Part shown: positions 36,012-48,800 of the stretch, piece after piece | How the letters are laid out: each line of letters starts with the position of its first letter | Numbering within the stretch: position 1 is the stretch's first letter | NCBI GenBank assembly: GCA_037447605.1 | Contig: CM074805.1 | Span: 130,248 to 194,247 of the forward strand | Source of the DNA: Zygnema circumcarinatum | Lineage: Eukaryota > Streptophyta > Zygnematophyceae > Zygnematales > Zygnemataceae | Reading direction: 5' to 3' | Length of the DNA: 64,000 bases | Translations under genes and position numbers: made by a program | The notes under the pieces: model-generated | The model's database searches: none | The model's input: only the letters and a program-made list of their open reading frames with translations | What the model was told of the DNA's origin: nothing

Positions 36012-37125
36012 TCAAGCTCCAGTGATCCGTTTAAACTCGGCCTCTGAATGCGCCCACACCTGCTCCACCATGCCTTCCTGCCGGAGCTTGGCCAGGAGCT
36101 CCTCCACCTTGGGTCCCGCACTCTCACACTTCTCATCCACACTGTAAACCCCACCGCCACTTTCCCCCTTCGTTCCTCGAGCAACCTGAACCCCGTCCGT
36201 CAGAGGCACCCCATCAATGCTTCCTGCTCCCTCCCCACTCGCCGCCGGGTATCTCGCACTCGTTGCGAGATAGAGATGCCTCGAGCCAGACTCCTCATTC
36301 GGAATATAGACGAAAGGCCCGATAACCGCAAACAATGCTCGTAGAAAAAACTCAATGCTCGACCTACCCCTCGCCAGGTTCGATCTGACCGGGCCCGGAA
36401 AGTCGTGAACGAAGCTCACATCCGGCGCCTTCTTGGCCAGAGCTTCAAGAGACAAAGTGATGAGGGAGGCTCCGTGACCACGCGCAGAGAGCACGGGGAT
36501 CTTCCACCCTTGGAAGTCGTTGCTGAAGATGGGGCCTTCTTTACCGCCGGCAAACACTGAGACGACGCGTCGAAGCGCAGTGGCATTTTGAAGGAGGGGG
36601 AGCAGATTTCCGATAAATCGGGCGCGGGCGTAGTGGATCAGAGCTGTGGCAGCCTGAAGGCCTTCCGTCGTCTCTGTGAATGGAAAAAAACATCGAGCGA
36701 TTGTCATGATCAAAAGCGAATTCCCCCTAGGGGTTAAAGAGGAATGGGGAACCCAGAATACCGGGGGACATACCGGTACCAAAGGTCAATGTTCCGATAG
36801 TGATAAAGAGGAGGTTGATCGTCCTCTCCCTGCTCTTAATGTCCCGACAGACATCGTCGACGTTGCGTATTAGGCTGACATCCGCCTTGATGAATACCGC
36901 CTCCCCCTCCGAGTTCAGCGCTTTACATGCCGCCGTAATCCGGTCGGCAGCTTCCTGTGAGCGGCCAACAAAGTAGATTCGCGGCTTCAGTGCGTGCTTT
37001 ACGAGCTGCAGAAGAGTGTACTCGCCAATGCCGCTGGTGCCACCCACAAAGACGGCGACCAGACCCGGCGGAAGAGTGGTCGCGATGCGGGAGTTTGACG
37101 ACAGGACATCAGAAAGGGAGACCAT
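36012..37125 (-). CDS. SDR-fold NAD(P)-binding oxidoreductase-like protein, fungal-type
   Basis: Two exons (37125-36774 and 36673-36012) give 337 aa. The Rossmann N-terminus shows VFVGGTSGIGEYTLLQLVKH, a nucleotide-binding TGxxxGxG-like loop, then FVGRSQEAADRI and FIKADVSLIRNVDDVCRDIK. The rest (NLLFITIGTL, RRVVSVFAGGKEGPIFSNDF, LITLSLEALAKKAPDVSF, PFVYIPNEESG, LYLATSARYP) resembles a family I know mainly from ascomycete and basidiomycete genomes, annotated only as NAD(P)-binding or short-chain dehydrogenase. The usual catalytic YxxxK is HYARAR here, so the lysine is replaced and classical SDR chemistry is doubtful. Substrate unknown. It is head to head with HIRA. Fungal origin by transfer is possible, but the presence of an intron and lack of a tree leave this open. 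Confidence 0.82.
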
Positions 37126-37905
37126 GCCGTGGGTTGCGGGAGGTAAAGAAGGCGAGGACGTGCTGAAGCTTGCGCCGAGGGGAAGGGTGGGGAGGGGGGG
37201 AGGGGTTGAGGGGGGAATTCAAGTGAGATCTAAAAAATAAAAAAAAGAGGGCCGAAAAATGCCCACTAAGGTCACTTCCTCCTCTGTCCTCTATCCTCTC
37301 ACACTCTCTACTCGCCTGAGTCAGTCGAAAAAATGTAGAGCAAGGTGAGATGTCAGTAAGCTGAGCTGAGAGGAGCAATTTCGGTACGACAGAGGCGCGC
37401 GGCGAGCTCACACGCTGGCAGCAGCATACTACCCAATGCCCCTCGCCCCCTCGTCCTCTCCCTCAGTCCTTCACTGCACCAGATGCTCCCTCTGCCCTCA
37501 CTGCCTCCCCCCTCCTTCCCCGAACCTTCCTGGCGCGAGGCCGTGCCTGCGCAGCCCCGATCTCGATCTCCGCGAGGCACAGACGCTGCACGGGACGTTC
37601 CATGCGCCCAGTCGCGAACAGTTTCACGCCCTCGCAGTCACTAGTAGCTGGCAAGTAGCGTCATTCACATTTCACCTGCTGGTCGTTTTACGGAGCGTAG
37701 AACTGGAACTTTAACAGCGCTGCTTGCGTTAAGACGTTTCCGTGCTCCCGGGCAGCCTCTCCCGGTGAGGTCCTTTGTTGGAGGCCCTCAGAGCCTGAGC
37801 GTGCTCCTGCAGCCATCCCATGCCTCCCTCTTTCGTCTCCCTCACTCCCTCTCCTTCTCTCCCTCTCTCCCCCCCTCTCTCTCTCCCCCCTCCGCCTCCC
37901 GCGGC
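37126..37905. promoter_or_regulatory. Divergent promoter between the SDR gene (-) and HIRA (+)
   Basis: About 780 bp separate two outward-facing start codons. Positions 37810-37900 are C/T-rich just before the HIRA ATG, a common 5' leader feature in this window. No TATA box is convincing on either strand. Confidence 0.5.
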
Positions 37906-40900
37906 ATGCTCGTCATAAAGCCCGCCTTTGTGAGCCACACGGAGCGGTCGGCCATATTCTCAGTGGATGTGCATCCCGATGGCACGCGGTTCGCGACAGG
38001 CGGAGCGGATCACAAGGTGCGCGTGCAGGCGTGCTCGGTCCTAGCCCCGCCGCCATAGCCTGGTCCATAAGCATGCTCTGCAGCGGCGCTCGCCTAATGA
38101 AATCATTCACATGGACCCCTCGCTATGGCTTCAAGGTCGCCTGTCGACATTGGGGAAGCGTACATTGCGGGAGGGCGTGCATACAGTTTGTCTTTTTTTT
38201 CCTTTTTAACATTTTAGCGCTTATTTCCTTATCGTGTACCTTTACCAGCATCGAAAAAACCTGATTAATGCATTTTTGGTGTGAGTTGGAGTTAACTATT
38301 GTTTTGAATGCATGGAGAAAAGAAGGATCATGCTCATGATGTTTCTACTTGATTCAATTCTCAAGTATTTTGAGAACTTTGAGTAGTCGGGCTCATGCAA
38401 AAAGAGAGTTGGCCATACAAAGCACGGCATTACTTTGTATGAGCTTAAGAAAGGCTGACCTTTAGTCTTTTCACACGATGATCATGAACGAGCGGAAGTG
38501 TGCATCCTTCCTCTGTAGCTTGTTCTCACAAACTTGCTGCTTATTTCAGCTCTTGCAATCTTCTCCGCTCTATCTTCATGCCAAAGAGCTAAAACATTCC
38601 CTTCCATGCCAATCAGGTCCGCATATGGAACATGGCCGTCCTTCTTAACTCGAAAGCGGAGTCAGATCCCTCCGTTCCTCGCTCTCTCGCGGTCCTCAGC
38701 TCCCATTTCGGGTCGGTGAACTGTGTTCGCTGGTCCCCAGGGGGGCGGATTATTGCTTCTGGATCTGACGACCGCATGATCAACCTTCACGAGCGGCGGG
38801 CGGGGAAGGGGACGGTGGAGTTCGGCAGCCGAGAGCAGGCAGATGTGGAGAATTGGAAGCTGAGCATCACTCTTCGAGGCCACATATCTGATGTGGTGCA
38901 GCACTGTACACCCTCGCTGGGCCCTTGTTTGGGCTCCATTACTTCGTCCTTGGCTTCACGGGGTGTCATAGCTTGTATTACTTCGTGGATGATGTCCGGA
39001 AGTAGGGGAGTCTCTGAGAGTCGTTCGGGAGGCTACTCCCTCTGAGCTCTCATCTCTGGTTGTGTGCGGAATGCTTACATGTATATGTATTCGGTTGTTT
39101 GAGGCCGAAGATCAGGTTTGGTTTTGCAGCAAATGCATCAAAGCGTTGTTTCTCATGCTCTACATCATTTTGGTTCGTATTATTTTCCATGAAACTTGGG
39201 GAAAATGCCGACCAGCTATGGCCACCCATACCCATATTGCTGTTTCCCTACCTTTTCTGCTAATACTCTCAGAATCCATCCATTTTTCCATCCATCCACC
39301 CGTCCGTCCATCCGTCTGCTCATCTGCCTATTCATTCGTTTTCTTTATCCCTTATCCATTCATACTTTCTAATACAGTGTGCGCATTGTATGACACAGGT
39401 TGATCTCGCATGGTCCCCTGATGGCGCATACATCGTCTCCTGCGGCCTTGACTGCTCCGTGCGCGTTTGGCAGCTTGACAATGGCGCTCAAATCGCGGCC
39501 CTGGAGGGGCACAAGAGCATGGTGAAGGGAGTGGCATGGGACCCCATTGACTCCTTCATTGCCAGCCAGTCCGATGACAAATCGGTGCGCGTTTGGAGGA
39601 CGAGGGATTGGACTCCTGTTGCAGCCGTGGAAGGGTGCTTTGAGAAAACGGTGCGTGCAAACAATGCCTGACTATCTTATGAGTGCAGTGTTCGTTCGTT
39701 CGGGTTAGGGTCTGCTCGTTTGGACCGCAAGTGGAAAAATATCCTTGTTGAACTTAATGTTCACTCCGATTCTTGAGTCGTGAATCTTAGTTAACTCACT
39801 GTCTTCGTAGGGTGGTGACCGCTGAACCGATACCCTAACAAATTGTCAAACTCTTAGGGCCCTGGAAACCCTGTAACTGAAAATCTATAAAGCGAAAACT
39901 TTGAAAAGCCCTGAGAAAACATGTGGGCAGGTGGGGCCTGAGACAGATCGGTGCAACATTTTTTCGCCGGCTCGACTGGTCTCCATGTGGCACGTTCCTC
40001 ACAACAACACATGCATTTGCAGCTCCTCAGCATACAGCGGCTGTGATTGACCGTTCCGATTGGTCAAAGTGCTATGACTTTGTGGGGCATGGAGCACCCG
40101 TAGTAGTTGTACGGTACAACCAATCTATGTTTCGGCGGTTGCTGCCTCTCCAGAAAGAGTCGCAGAACGGAAGCCATGCAAAGAAGCAGATCTCCACTGA
40201 CTTCGACGGCTCCTTACAGGAGAGCCGCGAGGCGAGTGAAAAAGCAGAGGGGCACATTCTGGAGAAGACGGGATCTGTGGCGGGTCAGCAGGGGGAAAGG
40301 AGGGAGCAGGGAGGGCCGTACAACTGCATAGCCATAGGAAGTCAGGATTGTAGGGTCACCGTTTGGGTCACAGACCGAGCCAAACCGGTGCTGGTTGGAA
40401 AACACTTCTTTCAGCAACCCATTGTAGATCTTGTATGGTGAGTAGAAACCTGAAATTGAATTCCTTCCCCTCTTTTGTCATTTTGAGAAACTGCTTCTGT
40501 GCACGTATTGTTCTATTCCTGAGAATATACCGTTTTAGGAACACCATGCTCGACTAGTGTATTCTTTAGAACTGGATCAGAAAATTGAACTTGTAGAAAG
40601 GAGGTAAGGGACTTTTCTGATCAGTCTTGAATACTTGACTGTTTGGCCTTTAGGCCAGCTGACTAGTGACAGGATGTTTTTGATACGAGTTCAACAGATG
40701 ATGCTAGGTCTGAAGGCAGTTTTGCTAAATACTTTTTGCATTCTGCACGAATGGGGGGCAGGAGTCCGGATGGCTACTCTCTGCTCTGCTGTTCCACGGA
40801 CGGTTCCGTCGCAGTTTTCAATTTCACTTCTGCGGAACTTGGAATTCCCCTCACTGCAAAGGAAATGGACGACATCAAGTGTGAACGTTACGGACGAGTG

Positions 40901-43900
40901 AGAGGCCGCCAGGTGGCAATTGCGGAAAGCGCAGCATTGATGGCTCTCGAACAAGCCGCCAGGAGGCAGAGCAGCGCACTCGCCTCCTCTGCTGCTGAAA
41001 CCCTAAAACCCGTACAAACCCTAAAGCCCCCTCTCACCCCACAAGTTCAGAGCAGCGCAGAAGCTGCCCCTCCTGCTGCTGCTGCTGCTGCAGTGGTGGT
41101 AGTAGAAAGGCACAATGAGGGTTCTGTGAAGAATGTTTCTGGGGGTGATGTACAGGCAGGGGGAGAGGGAGCTACAGCTGCTGCCCGAGCCCTCTCTTCC
41201 GTCCCTTCCACTGTTATTCGCCAGATCGAAACTCGAAGGCCTGACGGTCGGCGACGAATAATTCCGCAGCCGGTGGGAGGTGTGGGAGGAGATGTGGCAG
41301 GCCCTGCTGTTGGAGTTTCAGCTGCTGAAAGGAGAGCGGGAGAAGGTGTTAGTGATCGACCCTTTTCCGGCTCTCTAGCCCAGAGTAGTGAGCAGCCTGA
41401 AGCTGTGAACTTAGCCGGGCAGAAACGAGCGTCGGAGGCAGCAGGACCGGTCGATGGTGCGGAAGCAGAGAATGGGGAAGCTAACGGAGCGGTCAAGAGG
41501 TTGAAAGTTGGTGAAGGGGGTGAGGATGGACGAGGGAGGGAGAGCGCAGTCTCAGGTAGTGCAAGGGAGAGTGCTCCACAAAAACATCAGACATTGGTTT
41601 TTGGCGGGACGGCAAGTTTGCGGGAGAAGGATGTGGTGCAAGTAGCTTCTGGGGAGGCACATATGAGAGGGAAGACTATCTCTGTCGTAGTGCGCGAGGA
41701 GGGGCAGAGTCCCCTCGTGCTGGAAGCAAGACCAGGGGATGCCTCGTCCGGTACGATAGCTCCTTACTTTATTTCTTGACATCCCATAAATCTCAAATAA
41801 TATCACGCTCCGGGACGGCTGAATTGCCAGGCACACCTATACTAGAAAATGTGAGAGATTCATAGTTCAGCATGTCTTGGGGCCTCTCACTTTGAAGTGC
41901 TAGAAGCGACTCGAGTGTTAGAATCCTGAGTCTTTGCATACGTGGCATCAAAGTGAATCTATTTTGTTGTTTGACGGATGCGAGCAGGGCCCTCTCTCCG
42001 CTGCACGCAAGCCGGCTCTCTACTTTGGAAGGACGCTCTGCCTGCTCCTGCGGCGGCAATCACAGGCACGCTCTGCTTTTGGGCTGCGGGTCTCGAGGAC
42101 GGAAGCCTGCAGGTGCTTCCTCCGCCTGGAATTCATTGAAATTCCGCGTTCATACTGCATCAATGTAGAAATTAGCAATCCCAGAATTTGAAACCTATCG
42201 CGTTTGCTATTCATTCTGCATCAAACATTCCCGAAAACCTAGCAGAACCCATTGCATGGTTGGATTATTCAGACTGCTGACACCATAATACACGAAATCG
42301 AGGCTATTTTTCATAAACCATCCTGTTTACATATTGTGTGGTTCAGGTATACACACGAGGTGGGAGACGAGCCCTTCCCAAGATTTGCATGAGCAGTCCT
42401 GCGGCTATGCTCGCCAATGACGGCGGCTGGCGACTGCTGGCCGTGACGCGACACGGAGAAGTACAACTGTGGGACCTTCAAATGGGGGCCTGCGTCCTGC
42501 GGGAGAGCGCTATACCTCTCCTCACATCCTCGTCATTTGGGGGGGCCGAGGGTGAGTGAAACCTCCGACCCACGCGTGCATTGTATGCTGCTTTCTAGGG
42601 TTTGTGGAAACGCTTAGGATTCGTTTAGGATTGGTTAAAGCTCGCCTTGTTGCTGCTTCTCATTCTATAGAGGAGCTGGTGCAGGGCAGGTATTACATGT
42701 GACCTCGGCGCGCATCACTGCCAGCGGGGCTCCCCTTCTTGTCCTAAAGTCAGGCAACGCCTTCGTGTTCCATGCTGCAATGAAAGCGTGGCTTTGCCTC
42801 GCTCACAACTCGTTTCCTCTCTCCGAGTTCACTTCCTGCCGGCCCTCCCCCTCAGGCGGAGAGCTCGCGGAGCTTCAGGCGGGACTCGTGCAAGGGAGGG
42901 CGGACGGCCGCCTGTTTGCCAAGACGGCGGCTTCGTTTCTAGCCAGGTCAGAGCTTCAAAAAACATCAAATCAACAGCGAAACTTAGCAGACCCTGACTT
43001 CAAGAGTATTCAACTACTGAAGGCTCACAAAGATTAGAGGGGCTGCAGAATCGTATGCAGGTCATTTCGGGAGTAAGGGAAGGAGAAAGAATGGGAGGAA
43101 AGGCAGTGAGGCAGAGGATATTGCCGTTGGGTTGCACTTTGTAGTATGCATCAGAATGCTCCTATGCATGTTTTGCTGAGCCTCTAATCCAAAGACGCGG
43201 AAGTAGCAAAACCCTGAACTTTACCACGATATTCTGGACAGCTTTAGACAATTGAGGACATTGCGAAGCCAAAGAAACAATACGAGAGATCCTTGACATA
43301 GGAAACCTGTTTATTAATCGCAGTGGTGTTGAAGAAGAGAAGGAGCAAACTCGCGACCATTTGGAGGACCAGATAGCGAGTGCAGCTGCCCTGAAGTCGG
43401 GCCCAGAATACCGCCAATGGCTGCTTGCATATGTTCGCCACCTCACCAGGTAACCTCCTCCCTCCTCTCTTCCCTCCCCATATCTAACTTCCTCCCGCCG
43501 TCCCTGTTTCTCTCCCGTTGTCTCAACCCTCCGTCTCCCTCCTCCCCCATCTCCCAGCTCCCTCGCTTTTCGATTTTTTTCCCTGCTCCCCCTCTCCAGC
43601 CTCTCTCGGCCTCCCTCCTTTCCTGGCTTCTGACTCTAAGTCTCTCCCTTCCCAAGAGCAGTGACTTAAGCCTTATGTCATTTGAGAACCTTCTCTCACC
43701 GAGCCTTCAGAACTGTGCAACGGTAAAGCCCTCACATTTGTCTGTCTTGCTGCCAAGTGCGCAGAGAGGCCGATGAGCAGCGGCTGCGGGAGGTCTGCGA
43801 AGAGCTGCTCGGCCCGCCCGGCGGAGGCGAGGCGATGGGCTGGCAGCCGGTGAAGCTGGTGGGGAAACAACTCCTCCCCTCGCAACTGCTCTGTGGGCGC

Positions 43901-44326
43901 CCTCAGTCCCAAGTCCCAAGTTGGGATTGCAGGGGTCCTTAGGGTTATGGCGGACACACGTTGATTGCACCCTCTCCCTCTTGCTTAGCAGACGGCTGTA
44001 CAGAATTTCCGTCACAAGCTACTTGCTCACTCTCCACCGCTGGGAATTGGCAAGAAGGATTTCTTGAGCGTGTTCAGCATCGGGGTAGAGAGACGATGAC
44101 CCGGACGAGAGGCATGCAGATTCTGGTTCAGTTTCTCTCACTCTCAGCACATTCTAAATCCTTCCTTCATTTGGCGACTGCGTTTGGGGTTCAGGGAGTG
44201 GACAAGCGCAAGCTACTGCGGGAGGACGTCCTTCCCGCCATGTCGCGGAACTTCTCCATTCAAAGGCTCGCCAACGAGTTCCTGGACCTTCTGACAGACA
44301 TGGAAGAGACAGACACAGTCGGTTAA
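37906..44326 (+). CDS. HIRA: Histone H3.3 chaperone HIRA
   Basis: Eleven exons (37906-38016, 38617-38895, 39399-39650, 39947-40437, 40762-41750, 41988-42112, 42347-42551, 42685-42946, 43324-43449, 43765-43849, 44195-44326) join in phase to 1018 aa, close to plant HIRA. The N-terminal WD40 propeller starts [20 protein letters not shown] and shows blades such as [17 protein letters not shown] and [21 protein letters not shown] low-complexity middle region includes the ASF1-binding B-motif around residues 527-548 ([20 protein letters not shown]). The HIRA C-terminal domain follows ([45 protein letters not shown]) and ends [20 protein letters not shown]. With UBN1 and CABIN1 it deposits H3.3 independently of replication. 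The start codon is set by the conserved first residues. Confidence 0.95.
39275..39330. repeat. CCAT/CCGT tetranucleotide minisatellite in a HIRA intron
   Basis: Imperfect tandem TCCA and TCCG units occupy HIRA intron 2, just upstream of exon 3. They are intronic with no coding effect. Confidence 0.6.
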
Positions 44327-44969
44327 GCTCTGAGCACATAGCCGCATAGCAGCGCATGACATCCGCATATGCTGAAAGTAGGTGGGTGACCACTTGAGGC
44401 CTTCAGCATCCTCTCCAGGTTATCTTCCCCCCCCCCTCTCGCTCTCTCTCGCTGTCTCTCTCGCTCTCTCTCCCCCTCGCTTGCCCTCTCTGGCGCTGCA
44501 ACAGTTCTCAACTTCAGTGACATCTTCCAGTGGGAGATCCGAGAATTACGCTTACACAATGTGTCCCTCCAATTTTTCTTAGGTCCAGGTGATCCTAAAG
44601 TGTAGATGTTTAGCTCTACCATCCGATTCTGCACATGGAACCGCGTCATGGAATGCTTCAAGAATCAGTTTTAAAACGGTGAGAGTAGAGGCCAAACAAA
44701 CGGCTTCATGACAATCCTTAGCCCTCCCGCCGATCCTGAACTGTCAGCTGCCTCCATAGACCGACTGCACTTTTCTTGGTGAAGGTCGCAACCCGCTTCC
44801 TTGTTCCATCACCTGCAGCCCCCCCCCCTGGCCGTACGGCGGTCGGCGCACGCATGGATCTCGGCGGATCTTGACTCTGCAGGAACCAGGCCCATCACGT
44901 TCCGTCACGTCCCGTCCGGTATAAAGGCGCGACGCCGCCGGCCCCCGTCTTTCCCCTTTCGCGGATTCC

Positions 44970-45003
<34 letters not shown>

Positions 45004-45807
45004 GTCCCCTTGCCGCTCTGCCCAGCTCCGCTCTGCCGTGGCTTGTCGTCGACATAAAAAGATAGAGAAGAAGAGTCGAGAATGATCTAAAATTTTTCCC
45101 ATCTGCTCCTGTTCGTTTCGTTTGTGCTACCAGCAGTAGCTTCGCTCGCTGCAACGGCTGCCCCTGCCGATGCCAATAGAGCGAAGGTAGCGTCTGGCAC
45201 CCCCCCCCCCCCCCTCCCCCCTCACCTTCCCCTTCCCGAGGAGAATTAGGAGGAGAAGCAACGGACACCGTCGCTCCTCAACCCAGCGCCTCCTTCAGAC
45301 ACCCGTTAACCCTTGTTTCATTGTTGTGTGCTGCAAGATGACCTCTCCCTTCGTGCTTGAGGGAAATTCAGTGCCGGATGAGGATGTTTGGTGCGATTAG
45401 TTAGCAACACTCGGGAGACAGACGCTCGGAAGAACGTATTCACCGCCGCTGCTTCTTGCATGCAGTATTGTTCAGGGCATTATCACTCCTTCGGAAAGCT
45501 GCTGAGATGGTCGTGCAATGTAGAACCTAACCGAAGAGGTATGGATAAACGGGCCAAAATTGTATTATCGACAAAATAATTGGACCCTAAAAGCAAAGGC
45601 ACTACTATTCTGCAATTGGGAAAATCAACCTCTGTCAAGCGCGTGACTATTTTGAATTCCTTCTCCTATCGCTATTCTCACTCTCTCACTCTCGCCCTCA
45701 CTCTATTTCCCTCTCCCTCGAGCTCTATCTTAATCACAAAATTCAGAGAGTCACGCCGTTTTCTCACTCTGGGTTTGGCTGCTTTAGCCAGAGTGACCTT
45801 GAAGCCC
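44327..45807. promoter_or_regulatory. Region with a plus-strand core promoter but no clear gene
   Basis: TATAAA at 44920-44925 (+) is preceded by tandem CACGT/CCGT units at 44896-44917 (ACGT cores). It is followed by (TC)14 at 44973-45000 and a C homopolymer near 45205. Downstream on the plus strand, a non-ATG frame near 45090-45185 reads like a secretion signal (HLLLFVSFVLPAVASLAATA), and an ATG at 45338 starts only 20 codons. The region lies between two converging genes, HIRA (+) and the SAM carrier (-). It may drive a short or noncoding transcript. Confidence 0.4.
44973..45000. repeat. (TC)n dinucleotide microsatellite
   Basis: Fourteen uninterrupted TC units immediately downstream of the TATA box at 44920. 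Confidence 0.95.
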
Positions 45808-48800
45808 TCATATCGTCTCAATAGCCGGAGGCGCCTTTTGTGGCGACTTTGCCACAAGTTGCTTTGTCTTTTCCAAAACACCAAAAAAGATGGACCCGCC
45901 GATGCCAATCCACAGCACTCGCGGCCCCACTCCCTGCAGGCATGCCCCGCTCTCGCTCTCACTCAGCTCCTCATGTCCTCTGCCTGACAACGGTGGCATC
46001 TCACTTGTGGAGGGGGAAATGGTGAGGACAGAGAGAGGGAAGGGAGGGAGGAGGAAGGGGGGTGGGGGCGGCGATGGGGGAGGGACGGACGGGGGGGGGG
46101 GAAGAGGGAGAATGGGAGAGGGGGAAAGGGGGTGTTGGGGAGAGGGGGAGGGGGGGAGGGGCGGGGTGGGGAGGGGAGTTGGGGAGAGGGAGGAGGGGGA
46201 GAGGGTGAGGGAGGGAGGGAGAGGGAGGGAGGGAGAGGGGAAGAGAGAGGGGGAGGGAGTGGGGGAGCGGGAGAGAGGGAAGAGGGGGAGAGGGGGGAGG
46301 GAGAGGGGAAAGGGAGGGGTGGAAGGAGGGGGAAAGGGGGAGGAGGGAGGAAGGGAGGCGTGTCCATATCAAAGCACAAATGCGATGACTAGGAAGGGAG
46401 TGGGGCGGGTTCAATCAAAGACGCACCCGGAACAGAGCGCTGACACCTTCTTCAGCGCAGATTTTAGTGATACAGTCTGCCACTCCCTTATATTGGCCGC
46501 TAGTTCCCTGTGTGGAATGCAAAAAAAAAGGGTGAATGGAGGGAGTGGGGGGTTGTAGGAGAGAGAGAGATAGAGAGATAGAGAGATCCTGCCGTATGAT
46601 CATTTTTTCAGAACAAGAACAATCCAGCGAGGCACAAGAGATCAAGGACAGAGTAGAACAATTTCTCGGTCAGAAGATAAGGACAAAGTCAGCTTGCACG
46701 GAATCCAAACTCAGCCAACTGAAAAGGAAAAGGTAAAGTGAAAAAGGAAAAAGAATCGAATAAGAAATCGATGTACGATGTGATGCTGTGCTCACCTGGA
46801 CCATAAGCCTTGTCTTGATGACATCCAACGGCGTGGTGATGGCTCCTGTTGCTGCGCCTGCACATAGGGAGCCCCATCGTATTGAGCTTCACCAACGTAA
46901 TAAAGGGCCCAAAAGGAAAAGAACAGGGACGGCTTCTTTCGCATCCGAATACAAATCAAATGGTCCTGATATGAAGAGAAAACTAATCAGCAAAGTAAAC
47001 TAAAGATTGAGCCTGCTTGAAAAGGTAGGGCCTATCTGGTTGAGAAACATGTCTTCGTGTTTACTGAAACAGTTCTCAATGTTCAAAGGGCATAAGCCCA
47101 CCTGCTGCTGCTCCGATGACCGCCATCTCCGGATCCTTGAGCTCTCTCTTCAGCTGGGGATACAGAAAGGAAGCAGGTGCAAACATAAAAGGAAAAAAAA
47201 TCAAACTTGGCGTTTCCAACAACCTCATTATCACAGAGAAAGGGACGCAGAGCGCTCACTGAAACGAAACATGAAGTTAAGCTGAAACTGTTCGGCAGCG
47301 AATTGAATTTCGGGAGATTTCAGGGCTCTCTCACCGCTGCCCGGCCTGCAATCTTGAGTTGCTCGTAAAGCGCAAACTGGATTGCGTCGAAGGGCAGATC
47401 TCTCAAAAGGAAAGCTCCGTAACCCTGCCATGCCAAGCCTTCCCCATCCCGTCAGATTCCTCACAAACGCACCACATAATGGTCAGAGGAGTAAGGCAAA
47501 CGAAGAGAGAGGGAGAGGTGCCCTGCGAGAGCGGGAAAGAGAGCGAATGCAGAAGGAGAACCGCAAAGGAAGGATCAAATACTCCTGTAGAGGGAAGCAC
47601 GTGGCATGGCAAAACAATGCTGTAATCCCATAGAGAACTTACAGCATAGAGCCCTCGGAAGCCCTCCTTCGCGAGAATTCCTCCTACAGCTGCAGCAGGA
47701 GCAGAAAACTGCCCTGTTTGCATGCGCTGCTTCACCACCTGCCCCGCAGAAACCACCTCCTCCCGTGTACAAAATGAGGAGCAGCGTAATCCAAGATAAA
47801 ATAGATGCTTACAGTGCCTCCAAGTACACAACGGAAGACGAAAGAGCGACGTCCTGGATGGGAGGAGAGAAAAGTGTGAATGGAAAGTAACTCTGGAGGA
47901 CCAACAGTTTTCCACTTGAATTCTCTACTTCCACCTTTCTGTCATAGATTCGTAAGGGAGCGGAAAGCATCAATGGTCGTATGCAAACATCACCTCTGTT
48001 GGTACTCGGACAAGAGAAGCAGCAAGCCCCCCTGCGGCTCCGGCACTCTGGAAGACAGCGATAAGAGTGGAGGATGTGAGAGGAGAAAAGAGTGGCGACG
48101 GGAGGGCCGGGAAGGTAGGTGGAGTGAGACGAAAGGAAGCGAGAGGGAGTCAGGGACATGGAAGAAATGCACCGAACGGAGTAAGGAAAAGAAGTGGATG
48201 ATGAGGGACAAGGGATGAGGGTTGAGGTGGGAGAAAAAGGAGGAGAGGGAAATTGAGGAAGACTTAGGTAATCCGTGAAGGAGAGGCAGAAAACGTGCAA
48301 ATGAGAGTGGGAGAGCACATACCAAATGGGCCCCAACTGACAGATTATCCGGAAACAGCTTAAGCAACTTCTGCTTAATTGGCTCGTACACTCCAATGAA
48401 TATAGCAGAGGCACTGCGGTTCAGTCCGTGACAGAGAGGTCAAATGAAGGAAAACGTAACTGGAGAGTTGAGCAAATCCGCCCTCTTGAAGTTCCATTGC
48501 TAGAATTGTTTTACTGGTTTCTTGGATGGCTATGCCAATGAGGCTTTCTAGGGGCTGGCAGATGGTTTTGGAATCCTGTCAATTTGCGATGGCTATTTGA
48601 GTGTTCCATCTAACTTCCCTGTAAATCACATGCAATCCCCACCCTCATTATTTTCATCTGCTCCATTTTCCTGCTACCTGGTTCCATGCTATAAATCACT
48701 TTCATTCGTTCAGTAGAGAAGTGAGTGAGACAGTCATGACTCACGGCAGGACACCAAGTAGATTCCCAGAAAGTCCAGCATAGAGTCCCTTGAAGTTGAT

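Noticed and set aside
39275-39330. Tandem CCAT/CCGT units considered as a CRISPR-like or satellite array
   Set aside because: Short, imperfect tetranucleotide slippage inside a HIRA intron. It has no spacers, and the genome is eukaryotic.
45890-46558. 222-codon plus-strand ORF rich in Gly, Glu and Arg, and Pro/Ser-rich minus ORFs
   Set aside because: Artefacts of the intronic GGGAGAGGG tract. The real coding exons of the SAM carrier flank it.
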